64,000 nucleotides of DNA from Gammaproteobacteria bacterium (GCA_016874235.1 VGUJ01000001.1:209097-273096); one strand, 5' to 3'. Numbered from the stretch's first letter, positions 6,646 to 15,468 are shown. Program-made: numbers and translations. The notes: generated by a model from the sequence alone, not told the origin.

Positions 6646-9432
6646 TCAGTGGGCTTCGTCCCAGTTCTGGCCGATTCCCACGTCGACCTTGAGCGGTACG
6701 CGCAGCGCCCCACGTCCCGCGTCGATCATGCAGCGACGCACGGCATCAGTGACCGCAGCGACGGCCTCTTCGCGTACTTCGAGTACGAGTTCGTCGTGCA
6801 CCTGCATGATGAGCTGCGCTTTGCCCGCAGACTCGTGCTCGCACCAAGCATCGACATGGATCATCGCAAGCTTGATGAGATCCGCAGCCGTCCCCTGCAT
6901 CGGTGCGTTGATTGCACTGCGTTCGGCGTACTGCTGCAGCGCGCGATTACGCGAGCGGATGTCGGGCAGGTACAGACGACGTCCGAAGACGGTCTCGACG
7001 AAGCCCGCCTCCTTGGCGTGTTCGCGAGTTCGATCCATATACGCCTTCATGCCCGGGTATCGTTCGAAATACAAATCGACATATCTTTGAGCGGAACTTC
7101 GATCGATGCCGAGTTGTCGAGCGAGGCCGAAGGCGGACATACCGTAGATGAGTCCGAAGTTGATGGCTTTGGCCGATCGCCGCTGATCGGCGGACACCGA
7201 ATCGAGCGGTACGCCGAACACTTCGGCCGCCGTGGTTTGGTGCACGTCGCGATCGGCTTCGAACGCGCCGAGCAGCCCTGCATCGGCCGACAGATGCGCC
7301 ATGATGCGCAGCTCGATCTGCGAGTAGTCCGCGGCCAGCAGTACATGCTTTGGCGGCGCGATGAAGGCCTTGCGAATGCGACGCCCCTCAGGCGTTCGGA
7401 TGGGAATATTCTGAAGGTTTGGATCGGTCGAAGAGAGTCGCCCAGTTTGCGCGACGGCTTGGTGGTAGGACGTATGGACGCGTCCCGTCCCCGCGTTCAC
7501 CTGCAACGGCAGTTTTTCGGTATAGGTGCTGCGCAGTTTCGCGATGCTTCGATAATCGAGAATTAATCGCGGGAGCGCGTATGCATCCGCGAGCTCTTCC
7601 AGTACATCCTCCGCAGTCGAGGGCTGGCCGGTCGGCGTCTTACGCAAAACCGGAATCTGCATCTTCTCGAACAGAATTTGCTGTAACTGCTTGGGTGAGT
7701 CGAGATTGAAATCCGTGCCGGCTTCAGCATGCGCCTGCGTTTTGAGCTCTTCGGCTCGACGTGCGAGTTCGCCGCTTTGCAGACGCAGCATTTCTCGATC
7801 AATGAGCACGCCGCGTCTTTCCATACGCTGCAATACGCCGACGAGCGGCTGCTCGAACCCCTCGTAAAGACGCTTCAATAGGGATTGATGTTCGATTGCA
7901 GGCCACAGCGTTCGGTGTAGTCGCAGCGTGACATCAGCATCTTCGGCGGCGTATTCGCCGGCGCGCTCGATCGCCACTTGCTCGAAAGGAATTTGCTTCG
8001 CTCCTTTTCCGGCGACGTCTTCATAAGTGATCGTCGTCAGTCCCAGATAGCGAAGCGCTGCAGAATCCATGTCGTGGCGCGTCGCGACGCTGTTCCAGAC
8101 ATACGACTCGAGCATGGTGTCATGACGCATACCGCGCAGCGTGATGCCGTGATTAGCGAGCACGTGGGCGTCATATTTCAAGTTATGACCGATTTTGTAG
8201 TGAGACTCGCTCTCGAGCAGGGGTTTGAGACGCGCAAGAACGGTGTCGCGATCGAGTTGTTCGGGCGCTCCGACGTACTCATGCCTCAGCGGCACATAGG
8301 CGGCCACTCCAGGTTCGATGCAGAACGAAACGCCCACGATTTGCGCAACCATGTAGTCGAGACTGGTGGTTTCGGTGTCGAACGCGAAGATCTCTGAGCG
8401 CTCGAGTGCCTGGTACCAACGCTCGAGAGAGGCTTGATCGAGTACGGTTTCGTAGCGCCGCGGAGCGTTGGCGATGTCGGGACGCAGTTCGAGCCTCGAA
8501 GCATCTGGTGCGCTCTGTGAGGTCGTTGTCTCGGCGCGAGTTTCGGTAGAGTCGTCTGAGTCTTTGCCGCCACCGAGCGTACGCAGCAAGGCTCGGAATT
8601 CGAGGCGTGTATACAGTGTGCGCAGAGCCTCGTCGTCGGTGGGTTGACGTTCAAGCGTCTCGGCCTCGGCGGGCAATTCGAGATCGCATCGAATGGTTGC
8701 GAGTTTTCGAGAGAGTTCGAGCGTCTCGAGACCGGCGCGCAAGTTGTCGCCGACTTTTCCGGTCACTTCGTGAGCGTTCGCGATGAGTTGATCGAGTGTT
8801 TGATATTGGCCAAGCCACTTTGCTGCGGTTTTCGGCCCAACTTTGTCGATGCCTGGAATGTTGTCCGAGCTGTCGCCCACCAGCGCGAGGTAATCGATGA
8901 TCTGTTCGGGCCACACATCGAACTTTGCTTTCACGCCCGCGCGATCGTAGACGCTGCCGCTCATCGTATTGACGAGGGTGATGCGCGGTTCGACGAGCTG
9001 GCACATATCTTTGTCGCCCGTCGAGATCAATACGTTGTGCCCCGCACTCGACGCACGTCGGGCGAGAGTACCGATGACATCGTCGGCCTCGACACCCGAG
9101 ATACGCAACAGAGGCAGGCCGAGAGTACGAACCACGTCGAGCAAGGGCTCCACCTGCGAGCGCAAATCGTCGGGCATCGGTGGTCGATGCGATTTGTATT
9201 CGGCGAAGAGCTCATCGCGGAATGTCTTTCCCGGCGCATCGAATACGACGGCAAAGCGAGCCGGCGCGGTTTCGCGCATCAGCTTGAGCAGCATGTTGAC
9301 GACGCCGAGCACGGCACCGGTCGGCTCACCTTTCGAGTTGGTGAGCGGCGGAAGCGCGTGGAAGGCGCGGTAAAGGTAGGAGGATCCGTCGACGAGGACG
9401 AGATCGGGTGGGGAAGTGGAGATGGCAGTCAT
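6646..9432 (-). CDS. polA: DNA polymerase I
   Basis: 928 residues, full length. The N-terminal 5'-3' (flap) exonuclease domain spans about 1-290. The 3'-5' proofreading domain keeps its catalytic DTE (Asp352, Glu354), so proofreading should be active. The polymerase domain carries motif A DYSQIELR (Asp702), motif B RRSAKAINFGLIYG and motif C HDE (Asp880). It fills gaps in lagging-strand synthesis and repair. The ATG at 9432 is the natural start (MTAISTSPPDLVLVDGSSYL). It sits 82 bases downstream of the HiPIP gene, separated by a probable terminator, and is followed by the candidate sRNA and facing engB. Confidence 0.97.
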   Translation of the reverse strand: MTAISTSPPDLVLVDGSSYLYRAFHALPPLTNSKGEPTGAVLGVVNMLLKLMRETAPARFAVVFDAPGKTFRDELFAEYKSHRPPMPDDLRSQVEPLLDVVRTLGLPLLRISGVEADDVIGTLARRASSAGHNVLISTGDKDMCQLVEPRITLVNTMSGSVYDRAGVKAKFDVWPEQIIDYLALVGDSSDNIPGIDKVGPKTAAKWLGQYQTLDQLIANAHEVTGKVGDNLRAGLETLELSRKLATIRCDLELPAEAETLERQPTDDEALRTLYTRLEFRALLRTLGGGKDSDDSTETRAETTTSQSAPDASRLELRPDIANAPRRYETVLDQASLERWYQALERSEIFAFDTETTSLDYMVAQIVGVSFCIEPGVAAYVPLRHEYVGAPEQLDRDTVLARLKPLLESESHYKIGHNLKYDAHVLANHGITLRGMRHDTMLESYVWNSVATRHDMDSAALRYLGLTTITYEDVAGKGAKQIPFEQVAIERAGEYAAEDADVTLRLHRTLWPAIEHQSLLKRLYEGFEQPLVGVLQRMERRGVLIDREMLRLQSGELARRAEELKTQAHAEAGTDFNLDSPKQLQQILFEKMQIPVLRKTPTGQPSTAEDVLEELADAYALPRLILDYRSIAKLRSTYTEKLPLQVNAGTGRVHTSYHQAVAQTGRLSSTDPNLQNIPIRTPEGRRIRKAFIAPPKHVLLAADYSQIELRIMAHLSADAGLLGAFEADRDVHQTTAAEVFGVPLDSVSADQRRSAKAINFGLIYGMSAFGLARQLGIDRSSAQRYVDLYFERYPGMKAYMDRTREHAKEAGFVETVFGRRLYLPDIRSRNRALQQYAERSAINAPMQGTAADLIKLAMIHVDAWCEHESAGKAQLIMQVHDELVLEVREEAVAAVTDAVRRCMIDAGRGALRVPLKVDVGIGQNWDEAH

Positions 9433-9449
9433 GCGGCGGCAATCATGCC

Positions 9450-9497
9450 CTTAAAAGAGAACGCCGGGCAGCGCGAGCGAACCCACGCGGCCCGGCG
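9450..9497 (-). terminator. Probable terminator after the HiPIP gene
   Basis: An 8-bp perfect stem (GCCCGGCG at 9490-9497 with CGCCGGGC at 9462-9469 on the plus strand) with a 20-base loop begins 17 bases past the HiPIP stop. On the minus strand the U-rich run UUCUCUUUUAA follows. The long loop makes it weaker than the polA terminator. Confidence 0.5.
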
Positions 9498-9514
9498 TGA
9501 TGATGCGACGTGAA

Positions 9515-9874
9515 TTAGACGGTGACGCCGGGTGCCTTCACCCAGACTTTGCACCAGCCCGGGTTCTTGACGAGCTTGCCCGGGAAGAGGTTGCACTTGG
9601 CGAGTGGAGCCTTGCGATCTTTGTCTGCCCACTGCAGGCAGTTGCCGCAGTGTTGTTCCGGCTTGTGATTCGGGTTGGCTTTACGGTCGACCTTCTTGGT
9701 GTCCTCGATGTAGCCGAGAGCTTTGGCAGCGGGCTCAGTCGGACTCAGGACAGGCAGGGCGCCGGCGGCCGGCTTGGCCTGCGCAAACGCGGTTTCGACA
9801 ACGACCGGAATGGCCGGCAGACCCAGCACGGTGGCACCGAGTACCTGACGGCGAGAGAGCTTGTCAGACTTCAT
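9515..9874 (-). CDS. High-potential iron-sulfur protein (HiPIP), Tat-exported
   Basis: 119 residues from the ATG at 9874, which is preceded by AAGGA at good spacing; a longer frame upstream is not needed. The N-terminus has the twin-arginine signal SRRQVLGA and a hydrophobic stretch ending near FAQA. Mature HiPIPs carry one 4Fe-4S cluster on four cysteines, seen here as HCGNC, AKC and GWC. HiPIP is a small periplasmic electron carrier, often used between the bc1 complex and oxidases, which fits the cytochrome c4 gene nearby. It is a single gene with its own -10 box and a probable terminator. Confidence 0.93.
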   Translation of the reverse strand: MKSDKLSRRQVLGATVLGLPAIPVVVETAFAQAKPAAGALPVLSPTEPAAKALGYIEDTKKVDRKANPNHKPEQHCGNCLQWADKDRKAPLAKCNLFPGKLVKNPGWCKVWVKAPGVTV

Positions 9875-9912
9875 GAGCAAATCCTTTTGGTGAGAGGTCG
9901 AATAGCGGCGCA

Positions 9913-9918
9913 ATTATA
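9913..9918 (-). promoter_or_regulatory. -10 box of the HiPIP gene
   Basis: A perfect TATAAT on the minus strand, about 40 bases upstream of the HiPIP ATG. The -35 region (CGCCTG) is poor, so an activator or extra contacts may be needed. A leader of about 30 bases containing the AAGGA ribosome site would result. Confidence 0.45.
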
Positions 9919-10114
9919 CGCGTCGACTCAACCTGCAGGCGGACCGCGAACTCGATTGTCTCGAGGATTCGAATTCGTGTGCGCTGTATCACGATTGATT
10001 CTCATTACCAGCGGTAGAGCGAGACCGAAGGCCCATAGCATCCAGAATGTTCCGAGGCCGGTCACGCGACTGGGCAGGCACGGCGAACTTTGATGCTGCG
10101 GAAAACCTGAGGGG

Positions 10115-10294
10115 TCAGCGCTGAGGCGGCGGAGGCGCGGGTGTATCGGATGGCGCAGGTGAGCTGGACGCATCTCGCTCCCGCACCACGACCTGCTGGG
10201 GTTCATCGGGAAGGTAAAGTGCACCGGTCTGTCCGCAGGCTACGAGCAGCAAGGTCAGCGAGGCGGCGACGAAGGGCTTCAAAAAAAACCTCAT
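10115..10294 (-). CDS. lptM: LPS translocon maturation chaperone LptM (YifL-like lipoprotein)
   Basis: 59 residues from the ATG at 10294; a longer open frame upstream lacks lipoprotein character. The signal ends in the lipobox LVAC, directly followed by CGQTGALYLP, the hallmark of the LptM/YifL family (usually CGQKGPLYLP). The rest is a short Pro/Ala-rich tail. In E. coli, LptM helps LptDE form correct disulfides in the outer membrane. In most gammaproteobacteria it precedes lysA; here no lysA follows, and it stands alone 16 bases downstream of the arginine operon's last gene. Confidence 0.85.
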   Translation of the reverse strand: MRFFLKPFVAASLTLLLVACGQTGALYLPDEPQQVVVRERDASSSPAPSDTPAPPPPQR

Positions 10295-10310
10295 ACCGTG
10301 TCGGCGCTCC

Positions 10311-10718
10311 TCATGGCACGGGCATCGTTTGGCTATCGCGCAAGGCGAGCCAGCCACGTGCCACGCGATAGAGCACCCAAGCGCCGATGATCAGGAAGCC
10401 GATCGCGGCGGTAGCGAAGCCGACCAGAATCAGCATGAGTGGTGCGGAAAAAATGAGCACCAGAGCACTCGCAATGAAGGCAATCCAGAACGTGCGGATC
10501 TGCCACGAGAAGTGTGATGCGAGCCAGGTTCCTTGGACATCGCGTCGCCGTGCGTAATTCATGATGACTGCCGCGATGGATGGCAGACCGAAGATGAAAC
10601 TGCCGACGATGGTGGCTGGTCCGGTGATGCCGATGAGTACGGACAGTGCATGCAGTCCGTAGACCACATGCGTCCAAGTGAGGAGAGACGGATCGGGCGT
10701 GCGTTGGGGTTCGTTCAT
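10311..10718 (-). CDS. DUF4870-like small inner-membrane protein
   Basis: 135 residues from the ATG at 10718, which overlaps the thioesterase stop by four bases (ATGA). Three hydrophobic segments are seen (about 20-48, 70-90 and 92-120). The loop ending in NYARRRDVQGTWLASHFSWQ is typical of the DUF4870/TM2-like family. Function is unknown in the family. It is the last gene of the arginine operon by spacing and overlap, though nothing in it suggests a role in arginine metabolism. The longer frame upstream is an overlap shadow of the thioesterase gene. Confidence 0.7.
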   Translation of the reverse strand: MNEPQRTPDPSLLTWTHVVYGLHALSVLIGITGPATIVGSFIFGLPSIAAVIMNYARRRDVQGTWLASHFSWQIRTFWIAFIASALVLIFSAPLMLILVGFATAAIGFLIIGAWVLYRVARGWLALRDSQTMPVP

Positions 10719-11155
10719 GGTCGTCGCTTGATGATGGCGATGGTGATACGAGAAATGCAAACGGGTTGACCCTGCTCGTTGCTGATATCGATGGTCCAGA
10801 CCTGGCTGCGGGCGCCGGCATGTACGAGTCGAGTGATGCCCGTCACGGTTTCGCCCTCGCGCGCGGGGCGTAGGTGGTTGGCATTGATTTCCTGACCGAC
10901 CGCCGCCTGGTCGTCGTTGAGAGACCAATTGGCGGCAATGCTCGCTAAGGACTCGGCAAACGCGACTGAGGCGCCGCCATGCAAGATGCGCATCGGTTGG
11001 CAGTTGTGTGAGGTGACCGGCATCGTGCCTTTGAGATAGTCGTCCCCGACCTCAGTGAGTACGATGCCAAGCGTCTCGACCATGGTGTCGTGCGCTTTCG
11101 CGTTCATCGCCGCGAGGGTTGCCTCGGGGCGCCAAGGAATTTTTTGTCCTTTCAC
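10715..11155 (-). CDS. Hotdog-fold acyl-CoA thioesterase (PaaI/YdiI type)
   Basis: 146 residues. The single hotdog domain has the helix motif HGGASVAFAESLAS (His59-Gly-Gly, Glu68), in which the Glu is the usual catalytic base of the YdiI/EntH/4-hydroxybenzoyl-CoA branch. This is followed by NANHLRPAREGETV. Such enzymes hydrolyse aryl- or acyl-CoA thioesters; the substrate here is unknown. The start overlaps the argH stop by four bases, so it is translated together with the arginine genes. That placement is unusual and could point to removal of a CoA by-product or be chance hitch-hiking. Confidence 0.8.
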   Translation of the reverse strand: MKGQKIPWRPEATLAAMNAKAHDTMVETLGIVLTEVGDDYLKGTMPVTSHNCQPMRILHGGASVAFAESLASIAANWSLNDDQAAVGQEINANHLRPAREGETVTGITRLVHAGARSQVWTIDISNEQGQPVCISRITIAIIKRRP

Positions 11156-12357
11156 GAGTTACCGCCTTCTTTGTCGGTTCGCAAAGCAGCGCCCACCCGT
11201 CTGTAGGCCTCTCTGAAGGGGATCCGTTCTTTGACTACGAGTTCATTAGCGCGTTCAGCCGCATGAATTGCCGGATCCATCATGATGCGCTCTGGCTTGA
11301 AGGACATCGCATCGATGGCCGGCGCGACGATCGACGTGCTCGCGAGCGCGAGATCGATACCGCGGAAGAGCGGCGCCTTGAGCAATTGCAGATCGCGCTG
11401 ATAGCCCGACGGCAGTTTGGCGAAGATGCCGAGCGCTTCGACGAGGCAGCCGTGTGCCGAGGCGGTTCGACCGCGCAGCAGCTCGAATACATCAGGATTG
11501 CGCTTTTGCGGCATGATCGAAGAGCCCGTCGTGAACTCGTCCGGCAGCTCGAGAAAGGCAAACTCCTGCGTATAGAAGAGACAGGTATCGGCCGCAAATC
11601 GTCCGAGGTCTTGCATCAACAACGTGATTTCGAAAAGTAGCTGCGCTTCGGCTTTGCCACGCGAGAGTTGCACCGCCGTGACCGGTTCGTGTGTTTCGTC
11701 GAAGTCGAGCGCCTGACGAGTCGACTCTCGGTCGATGGGCAGACCGGGCGTGCCGTAGCCTGCAGCCGAGCCGAGAGGATTTTTTCCGAGACGCCGTTGC
11801 ACGGCGCGCAGGCCCGACGCATCGTCACGCAGCTCGGATGAAAAGCCGTTCGCCCATAGGCCGACGGAACTCGGCATCGCCTGCTGCATGTGGGTGTAGC
11901 CTGGCAACTCGATGTCGCCTTGTCGCGCAGCGAGGCGATCGAGCGCAGAGGCCACCTCTTCGGCTCCTCGCGTCAGTTGCTCGGTGACGTCGCGCAAGTA
12001 AAGCCGAAGTGCCGTCAGCACCTGATCGTTACGAGAGCGTCCGAGGTGAATACGACCACCCGCTTCGCCGATTTTCGCCGTGAGGCGCCGCTCGAGCGCA
12101 GTCTGACCGTCTTCGTCCGAGAGCTCGATCTTCCACTCACCTTTGGCATGCGATGCAGCCTGGGCCTCGAGGCCGCTCTCGATGGCTTCGCAGTCGGCAT
12201 CCGAGAGGAGGCCTTGCTCGTTCAGCATCTGGGCGTGAGCGATCGAGGCGCGTGCGTCATACGGAACAAGGCGCTCGTCGAGAGCGTGATCCTCTCCCGC
12301 CGTGAAGGCGAGCACCCGCTCATCAAGCGGTGCGCCTTTATCCCAGAGGCGACTCAT
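11152..12357 (-). CDS. argH: Argininosuccinate lyase (short form)
   Basis: 401 residues against about 460 in E. coli. Fumarase/aspartase superfamily signatures are present: GRIHLGRSRNDQV (conserved region 1), YTHMQQAMPSS, and GSSIMPQKRNPD with the catalytic serine at 279/280. It splits argininosuccinate into arginine and fumarate, the last step of arginine synthesis. The short length comes mainly from a reduced C-terminal region, as in some Xanthomonas-type enzymes, and no catalytic motif is missing. The start overlaps argB by four bases and the stop overlaps the thioesterase by four. Confidence 0.93.
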   Translation of the reverse strand: MSRLWDKGAPLDERVLAFTAGEDHALDERLVPYDARASIAHAQMLNEQGLLSDADCEAIESGLEAQAASHAKGEWKIELSDEDGQTALERRLTAKIGEAGGRIHLGRSRNDQVLTALRLYLRDVTEQLTRGAEEVASALDRLAARQGDIELPGYTHMQQAMPSSVGLWANGFSSELRDDASGLRAVQRRLGKNPLGSAAGYGTPGLPIDRESTRQALDFDETHEPVTAVQLSRGKAEAQLLFEITLLMQDLGRFAADTCLFYTQEFAFLELPDEFTTGSSIMPQKRNPDVFELLRGRTASAHGCLVEALGIFAKLPSGYQRDLQLLKAPLFRGIDLALASTSIVAPAIDAMSFKPERIMMDPAIHAAERANELVVKERIPFREAYRRVGAALRTDKEGGNS

Positions 12358-13301
12358 GACTTCGAGCTGCTGCCGGCCGCAAGTTCGGTCGGTGCGAGCT
12401 TGCCGATGTCGGCCACGACGAGTGTGCCGGTTCCTTCGTTGGTGAAGACCTCTGCGAGGATGGCATCCGGCGACTTGTAAGAGATAACGTGGACGCGTTT
12501 GACACCACCCTGGATTGCACCCTCGATCGCTTTTGCTTTTGGGAGCATGCCATCGATGATGCGCTTCTCGTCGCGTAGCCGTTTAATTCCCGCGAGATCC
12601 GTACAAGAAATGACGGAGGACGGGTCCTCTACGCGCTCGAGGATGCCGGGAGCGCCGGTACAAAGAATAAGTTTTTCTGCGCCGAGCGCTGCCCCGATGG
12701 CCGAGGCTACGGTATCGGCATTGATGTTCAGCAAGGTGCCAGAGCCGTCGCTGGAGAGCGGGGAGATCACTGGCATGAGTCCATTGTCGAGGAGTTTGCG
12801 CAGGACGTCGGTATCGATGTAGTCGATGTCGCCGACGAAACCGTAGTCGATGGTCGCATCGCCCGTTTGTAGTTTTACGGGGGCGCGCTTGTGAGCCTGG
12901 ATGAGACCGGCATCGACGCCGCTGAGACCGATCGCTCGAATCTCGAGCTCACGGCAGGTTGCGAGAATGCGTGTATTGATGAGTCCCGAGAGCACCATGG
13001 CCGTGGCATCGATGGAGCGAGCATCGGTGACACGCCGGCCTTCCACCATTTGGGTCGGTACGCCGAGCTTCTCGGTGACTTCGGTGAGCTGCGGACCGCC
13101 GCCGTGCACGAACACGACGCGGATTCCGAGCGAGTGGAGAATGGCGATCTGTTCGATCAAGCCTCGCGTGGCATCGGGATCACCGAACACGCCACCGCCT
13201 GCTTTGACGACGAAAGTCTTCCCCTTGTATAAGCGGATGTACGGGGCCGCGCTACGCAGTGCTCGGATGACGGCGGCAGGGTCGACTCGGTGCGTGATCA
13301 T
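12354..13301 (-). CDS. argB: N-acetylglutamate (N-acylglutamate) kinase
   Basis: 315 residues of amino-acid-kinase fold. Landmarks are GKTFVVKAGGG near the N-terminus (ATP/Lys site), VHGGGPQ, RRVTDARS, LSGVDAGLI, NINADTVAS, and FTNEGTGTLV near the end. The leading segment (SAAPYIRLYKGKTFVV...LHSLGIR) is reminiscent of the kinase-like domain of ArgA and of bifunctional NAGS-kinases. However, the protein stops right after the kinase fold, so it has no GNAT acetyltransferase domain. It phosphorylates N-acylglutamate, the second step of arginine synthesis. It is coupled by 4-base overlaps to argF' upstream and argH downstream. Confidence 0.93.
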   Translation of the reverse strand: MITHRVDPAAVIRALRSAAPYIRLYKGKTFVVKAGGGVFGDPDATRGLIEQIAILHSLGIRVVFVHGGGPQLTEVTEKLGVPTQMVEGRRVTDARSIDATAMVLSGLINTRILATCRELEIRAIGLSGVDAGLIQAHKRAPVKLQTGDATIDYGFVGDIDYIDTDVLRKLLDNGLMPVISPLSSDGSGTLLNINADTVASAIGAALGAEKLILCTGAPGILERVEDPSSVISCTDLAGIKRLRDEKRIIDGMLPKAKAIEGAIQGGVKRVHVISYKSPDAILAEVFTNEGTGTLVVADIGKLAPTELAAGSSSKS

Positions 13302-14311
13302 CGTTCGGCTCCTCCATTCGAAAGCATGCGGTGCAGCACCGCCATCTGTGCGGGCAAACGATTGTGTGCCTCGCGTTGAACCACACTGCGCGGACCGTCG
13401 AGTACTTCATCGGCGACGGCTACGTTGCGGCGTACCGGCAGACAATGCATGAACTTGCAGTCGCTCGCGGATTTTGAAAACCAATTCTCGCGTACGCACC
13501 AGTCGGTGAGGCCCGCGCGTAGCGTGGCATCGCCGACGGAGTCGCCGTAATGCGCAGTCGATCCCCATTCTTTGGCGTACACCACGTGAGCACCGTTGAG
13601 CGCTTCGGATCGATCGTTGGTTTCGCGAACCGAGCCGCCGGAGGCCGCTGCGGCCGCTCGCGCTTTATCCATGATTTCTGGTGGGAGCGCAAAACCCTCC
13701 GGGCGAAGCACGACGACTTCCATGCCGCGTTGTGCGGCTATGTGCACGGTGGCGGCAGGAACGGCGAGCGGCGTCACGCGCGGATGATTCGCCCAAGTGA
13801 GCACGAACTTCGCACGCTGAGGTACTCGAAGGTCTTCGAGGGTTTTCCAGTCGGCGAGCGCCTGACACGGGTGATTCATTGCCGACTCGAGATTGATGAG
13901 CGGCTTGTCGACGACTGCAGCCATCGCCTTGAAGTTGGTCTCTGCCAAATCATGACGAAGATCTTTGCCCTCGGCGAAGGCGCGGATACCGAGTGCGTCG
14001 GCATACGATGCGAGCACGGGGAGTCCTTCGCGTACGTGCTCGGCCGCCGCGCCATTCATGATCGCGCCGGTGCGTGTTTCGAGTTGCCAAGTTCCCTGGC
14101 CCGGTGTGATCACGAAGGACTGGCCGCCGAGCCGCATCATGCCGACTTGAAACGAAGAGAGCGTGCGTAGCGAGGGGTTGAAGAATACGAGCCCGAGAAT
14201 CTTCCCAGTGAGTGCGCGCGGTTCGGGGTGTTCTTCGAGGCGACGAGCGAGCGCGAGCAGATCGAGGATCTCCTCACGACTGAAGTCTGCGAGATCGAGA
14301 AAGTGTTTCAT
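13298..14311 (-). CDS. N-acyl-ornithine carbamoyltransferase (AOTC/SOTC type)
   Basis: 337 residues from the ATG at 14311 (ATGA overlap with argD); the longer frame is a shadow of argD. It belongs to the aspartate/ornithine carbamoyltransferase fold. It shows the N-acyl-ornithine signatures FFNPSLRT (43-50, carbamoyl phosphate), HPCQ (147-150) and HCLPVRRN (289-296), not the HCLPA-RG form of ordinary ornithine transcarbamylase. By hand alignment, the position that is Glu92 in the Xanthomonas acetylornithine enzyme and Pro90 in the Bacteroides succinylornithine enzyme is Ala90 here. The lysine carboxylated in the Xanthomonas enzyme is Ala298. It should make N-acyl-citrulline; whether the acyl group is acetyl or succinyl is open. 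Confidence 0.85.
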   Translation of the reverse strand: MKHFLDLADFSREEILDLLALARRLEEHPEPRALTGKILGLVFFNPSLRTLSSFQVGMMRLGGQSFVITPGQGTWQLETRTGAIMNGAAAEHVREGLPVLASYADALGIRAFAEGKDLRHDLAETNFKAMAAVVDKPLINLESAMNHPCQALADWKTLEDLRVPQRAKFVLTWANHPRVTPLAVPAATVHIAAQRGMEVVVLRPEGFALPPEIMDKARAAAAASGGSVRETNDRSEALNGAHVVYAKEWGSTAHYGDSVGDATLRAGLTDWCVRENWFSKSASDCKFMHCLPVRRNVAVADEVLDGPRSVVQREAHNRLPAQMAVLHRMLSNGGAER

Positions 14312-15444
14312 AGGTCTTGCAGGGCCTCTCTCAGGAGGTCGACGTGTGTTTCCTGAAGAATGTACGGGGGCAAGAGTCGGACAACATGCGGATCGCCACT
14401 CGTGCCGACGAGGATGTTCCGCTCCAGCAGTGACTTCTGGATATCTTTGGCCGGCCGAGAGCAAATCAGGCCGTGCAGGAAACCCGCGCCCTGGTGACCG
14501 GTGACGGGGCCCACAGTGCATGTATCTCGCAAGTACTTTGCAACACGACGAACGTTTTCGAGAAGTTTTTCGTTCTCGATAGCTTCGATCACCGCCTCGA
14601 TGGCCGCGCAGGCCATCGGTCCGCCGCCGAAGGTGGTACCGAGCCCTTCCAGTTTGAGAGCGCTCGTGACGCGAGGGGTCATCAGCAAGGCGCCACAGGG
14701 AAAGCCGTTACCGAGCGCTTTGGCCGTCGTGATCATGTCTGGCATGACACCGTAGAAATGCGCGGCGAAAGGCTGACCGCTACGACCGACGCCGATTTGT
14801 ACTTCGTCGAAGATGAGCAAAGTACCGGTCTCGTTGCAGCGCGCACGAAGTGCAGCGAGGAATTCGTGACCCAAGTCGAAGGCACCGCCGACACCTTGAA
14901 CCGGTTCGACGATGACCGCCGCCGTATCGGAATCGATCTGACCCGCGATCGCGCTGACGTCACGTCGCGGGATCCAGCCGATGTCGAAAGGTGCGCGTGG
15001 GAATTCGTACCATTTTTGATCTGCTCCCCAGGTCACTGCGCCGGCGGCCGCAGTGCGTCCATGCCAGCCGCCTTCGATAGCGACGATCTTGGAGCGATGC
15101 GTCATCTTGAACGCCATACGCAGTGCGTTTTCGTTGGCTTCTGCGCCCGAGTTCACGAAAAAAATGCTGTCGAAATGACCGCCCGCGAAGCGGGCGAGCC
15201 GGGTGGCAGCGCGTGCTCTCACATCCATGGGCACGGCGTTACTCTGGAAGCTACAAGCATCGGCTTGTCGAGCCAGCGCGCGCGTCCAGCCCGCGTGCTT
15301 GTAGCCGAGCGCCGCGACGGCGTGACCGCCATAAAGATCGAGAATATGGCGCCCGTCCCGCGTATGCAGCCACACGCCTTCCGCATCGATCACCTCGATG
15401 GGGTATTGCGCGAAAACCGGAGCGAGATGATCGATAGGACTCAT
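14308..15444 (-). CDS. argD: N-acyl-ornithine aminotransferase (class III, PLP)
   Basis: 378 residues. Class III aminotransferase features: VNSGAEANENALR (phosphate-binding), the GGWHGRT region, IFDEVQIGVGRSG, and the PLP-binding Lys242 in TTAKALGNGFP. It converts N-acyl-glutamate semialdehyde to N-acyl-ornithine with glutamate as amino donor. The operon context (argC upstream by 24 bases, argF' overlapping downstream) picks out the ArgD role among many class III enzymes. It is slightly shorter than E. coli ArgD (406). Its substrate must be the same N-acyl series as that of the neighbouring carbamoyltransferase. Confidence 0.9.
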   Translation of the reverse strand: MSPIDHLAPVFAQYPIEVIDAEGVWLHTRDGRHILDLYGGHAVAALGYKHAGWTRALARQADACSFQSNAVPMDVRARAATRLARFAGGHFDSIFFVNSGAEANENALRMAFKMTHRSKIVAIEGGWHGRTAAAGAVTWGADQKWYEFPRAPFDIGWIPRRDVSAIAGQIDSDTAAVIVEPVQGVGGAFDLGHEFLAALRARCNETGTLLIFDEVQIGVGRSGQPFAAHFYGVMPDMITTAKALGNGFPCGALLMTPRVTSALKLEGLGTTFGGGPMACAAIEAVIEAIENEKLLENVRRVAKYLRDTCTVGPVTGHQGAGFLHGLICSRPAKDIQKSLLERNILVGTSGDPHVVRLLPPYILQETHVDLLREALQDL

Positions 15445-15468
15445 TAGTAAAGGCTCTCAGGTAAAAGG

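Noticed and set aside
6649..7566. 305-residue plus-strand open frame antisense to polA
   Set aside because: Covers the conserved polymerase motifs on the opposite strand; typical GC-rich shadow frame. The same holds for 8644-9513.
9928..10062. Short minus-strand frame with one hydrophobic helix in the HiPIP-lptM gap
   Set aside because: About 45 residues from a GTG with no ribosome site; the hydrophobic stretch may be chance. Left unannotated.
14473..15447. 324-residue plus-strand open frame antisense to argD
   Set aside because: argD motifs on the other strand are complete, and the antisense protein shows no family pattern.
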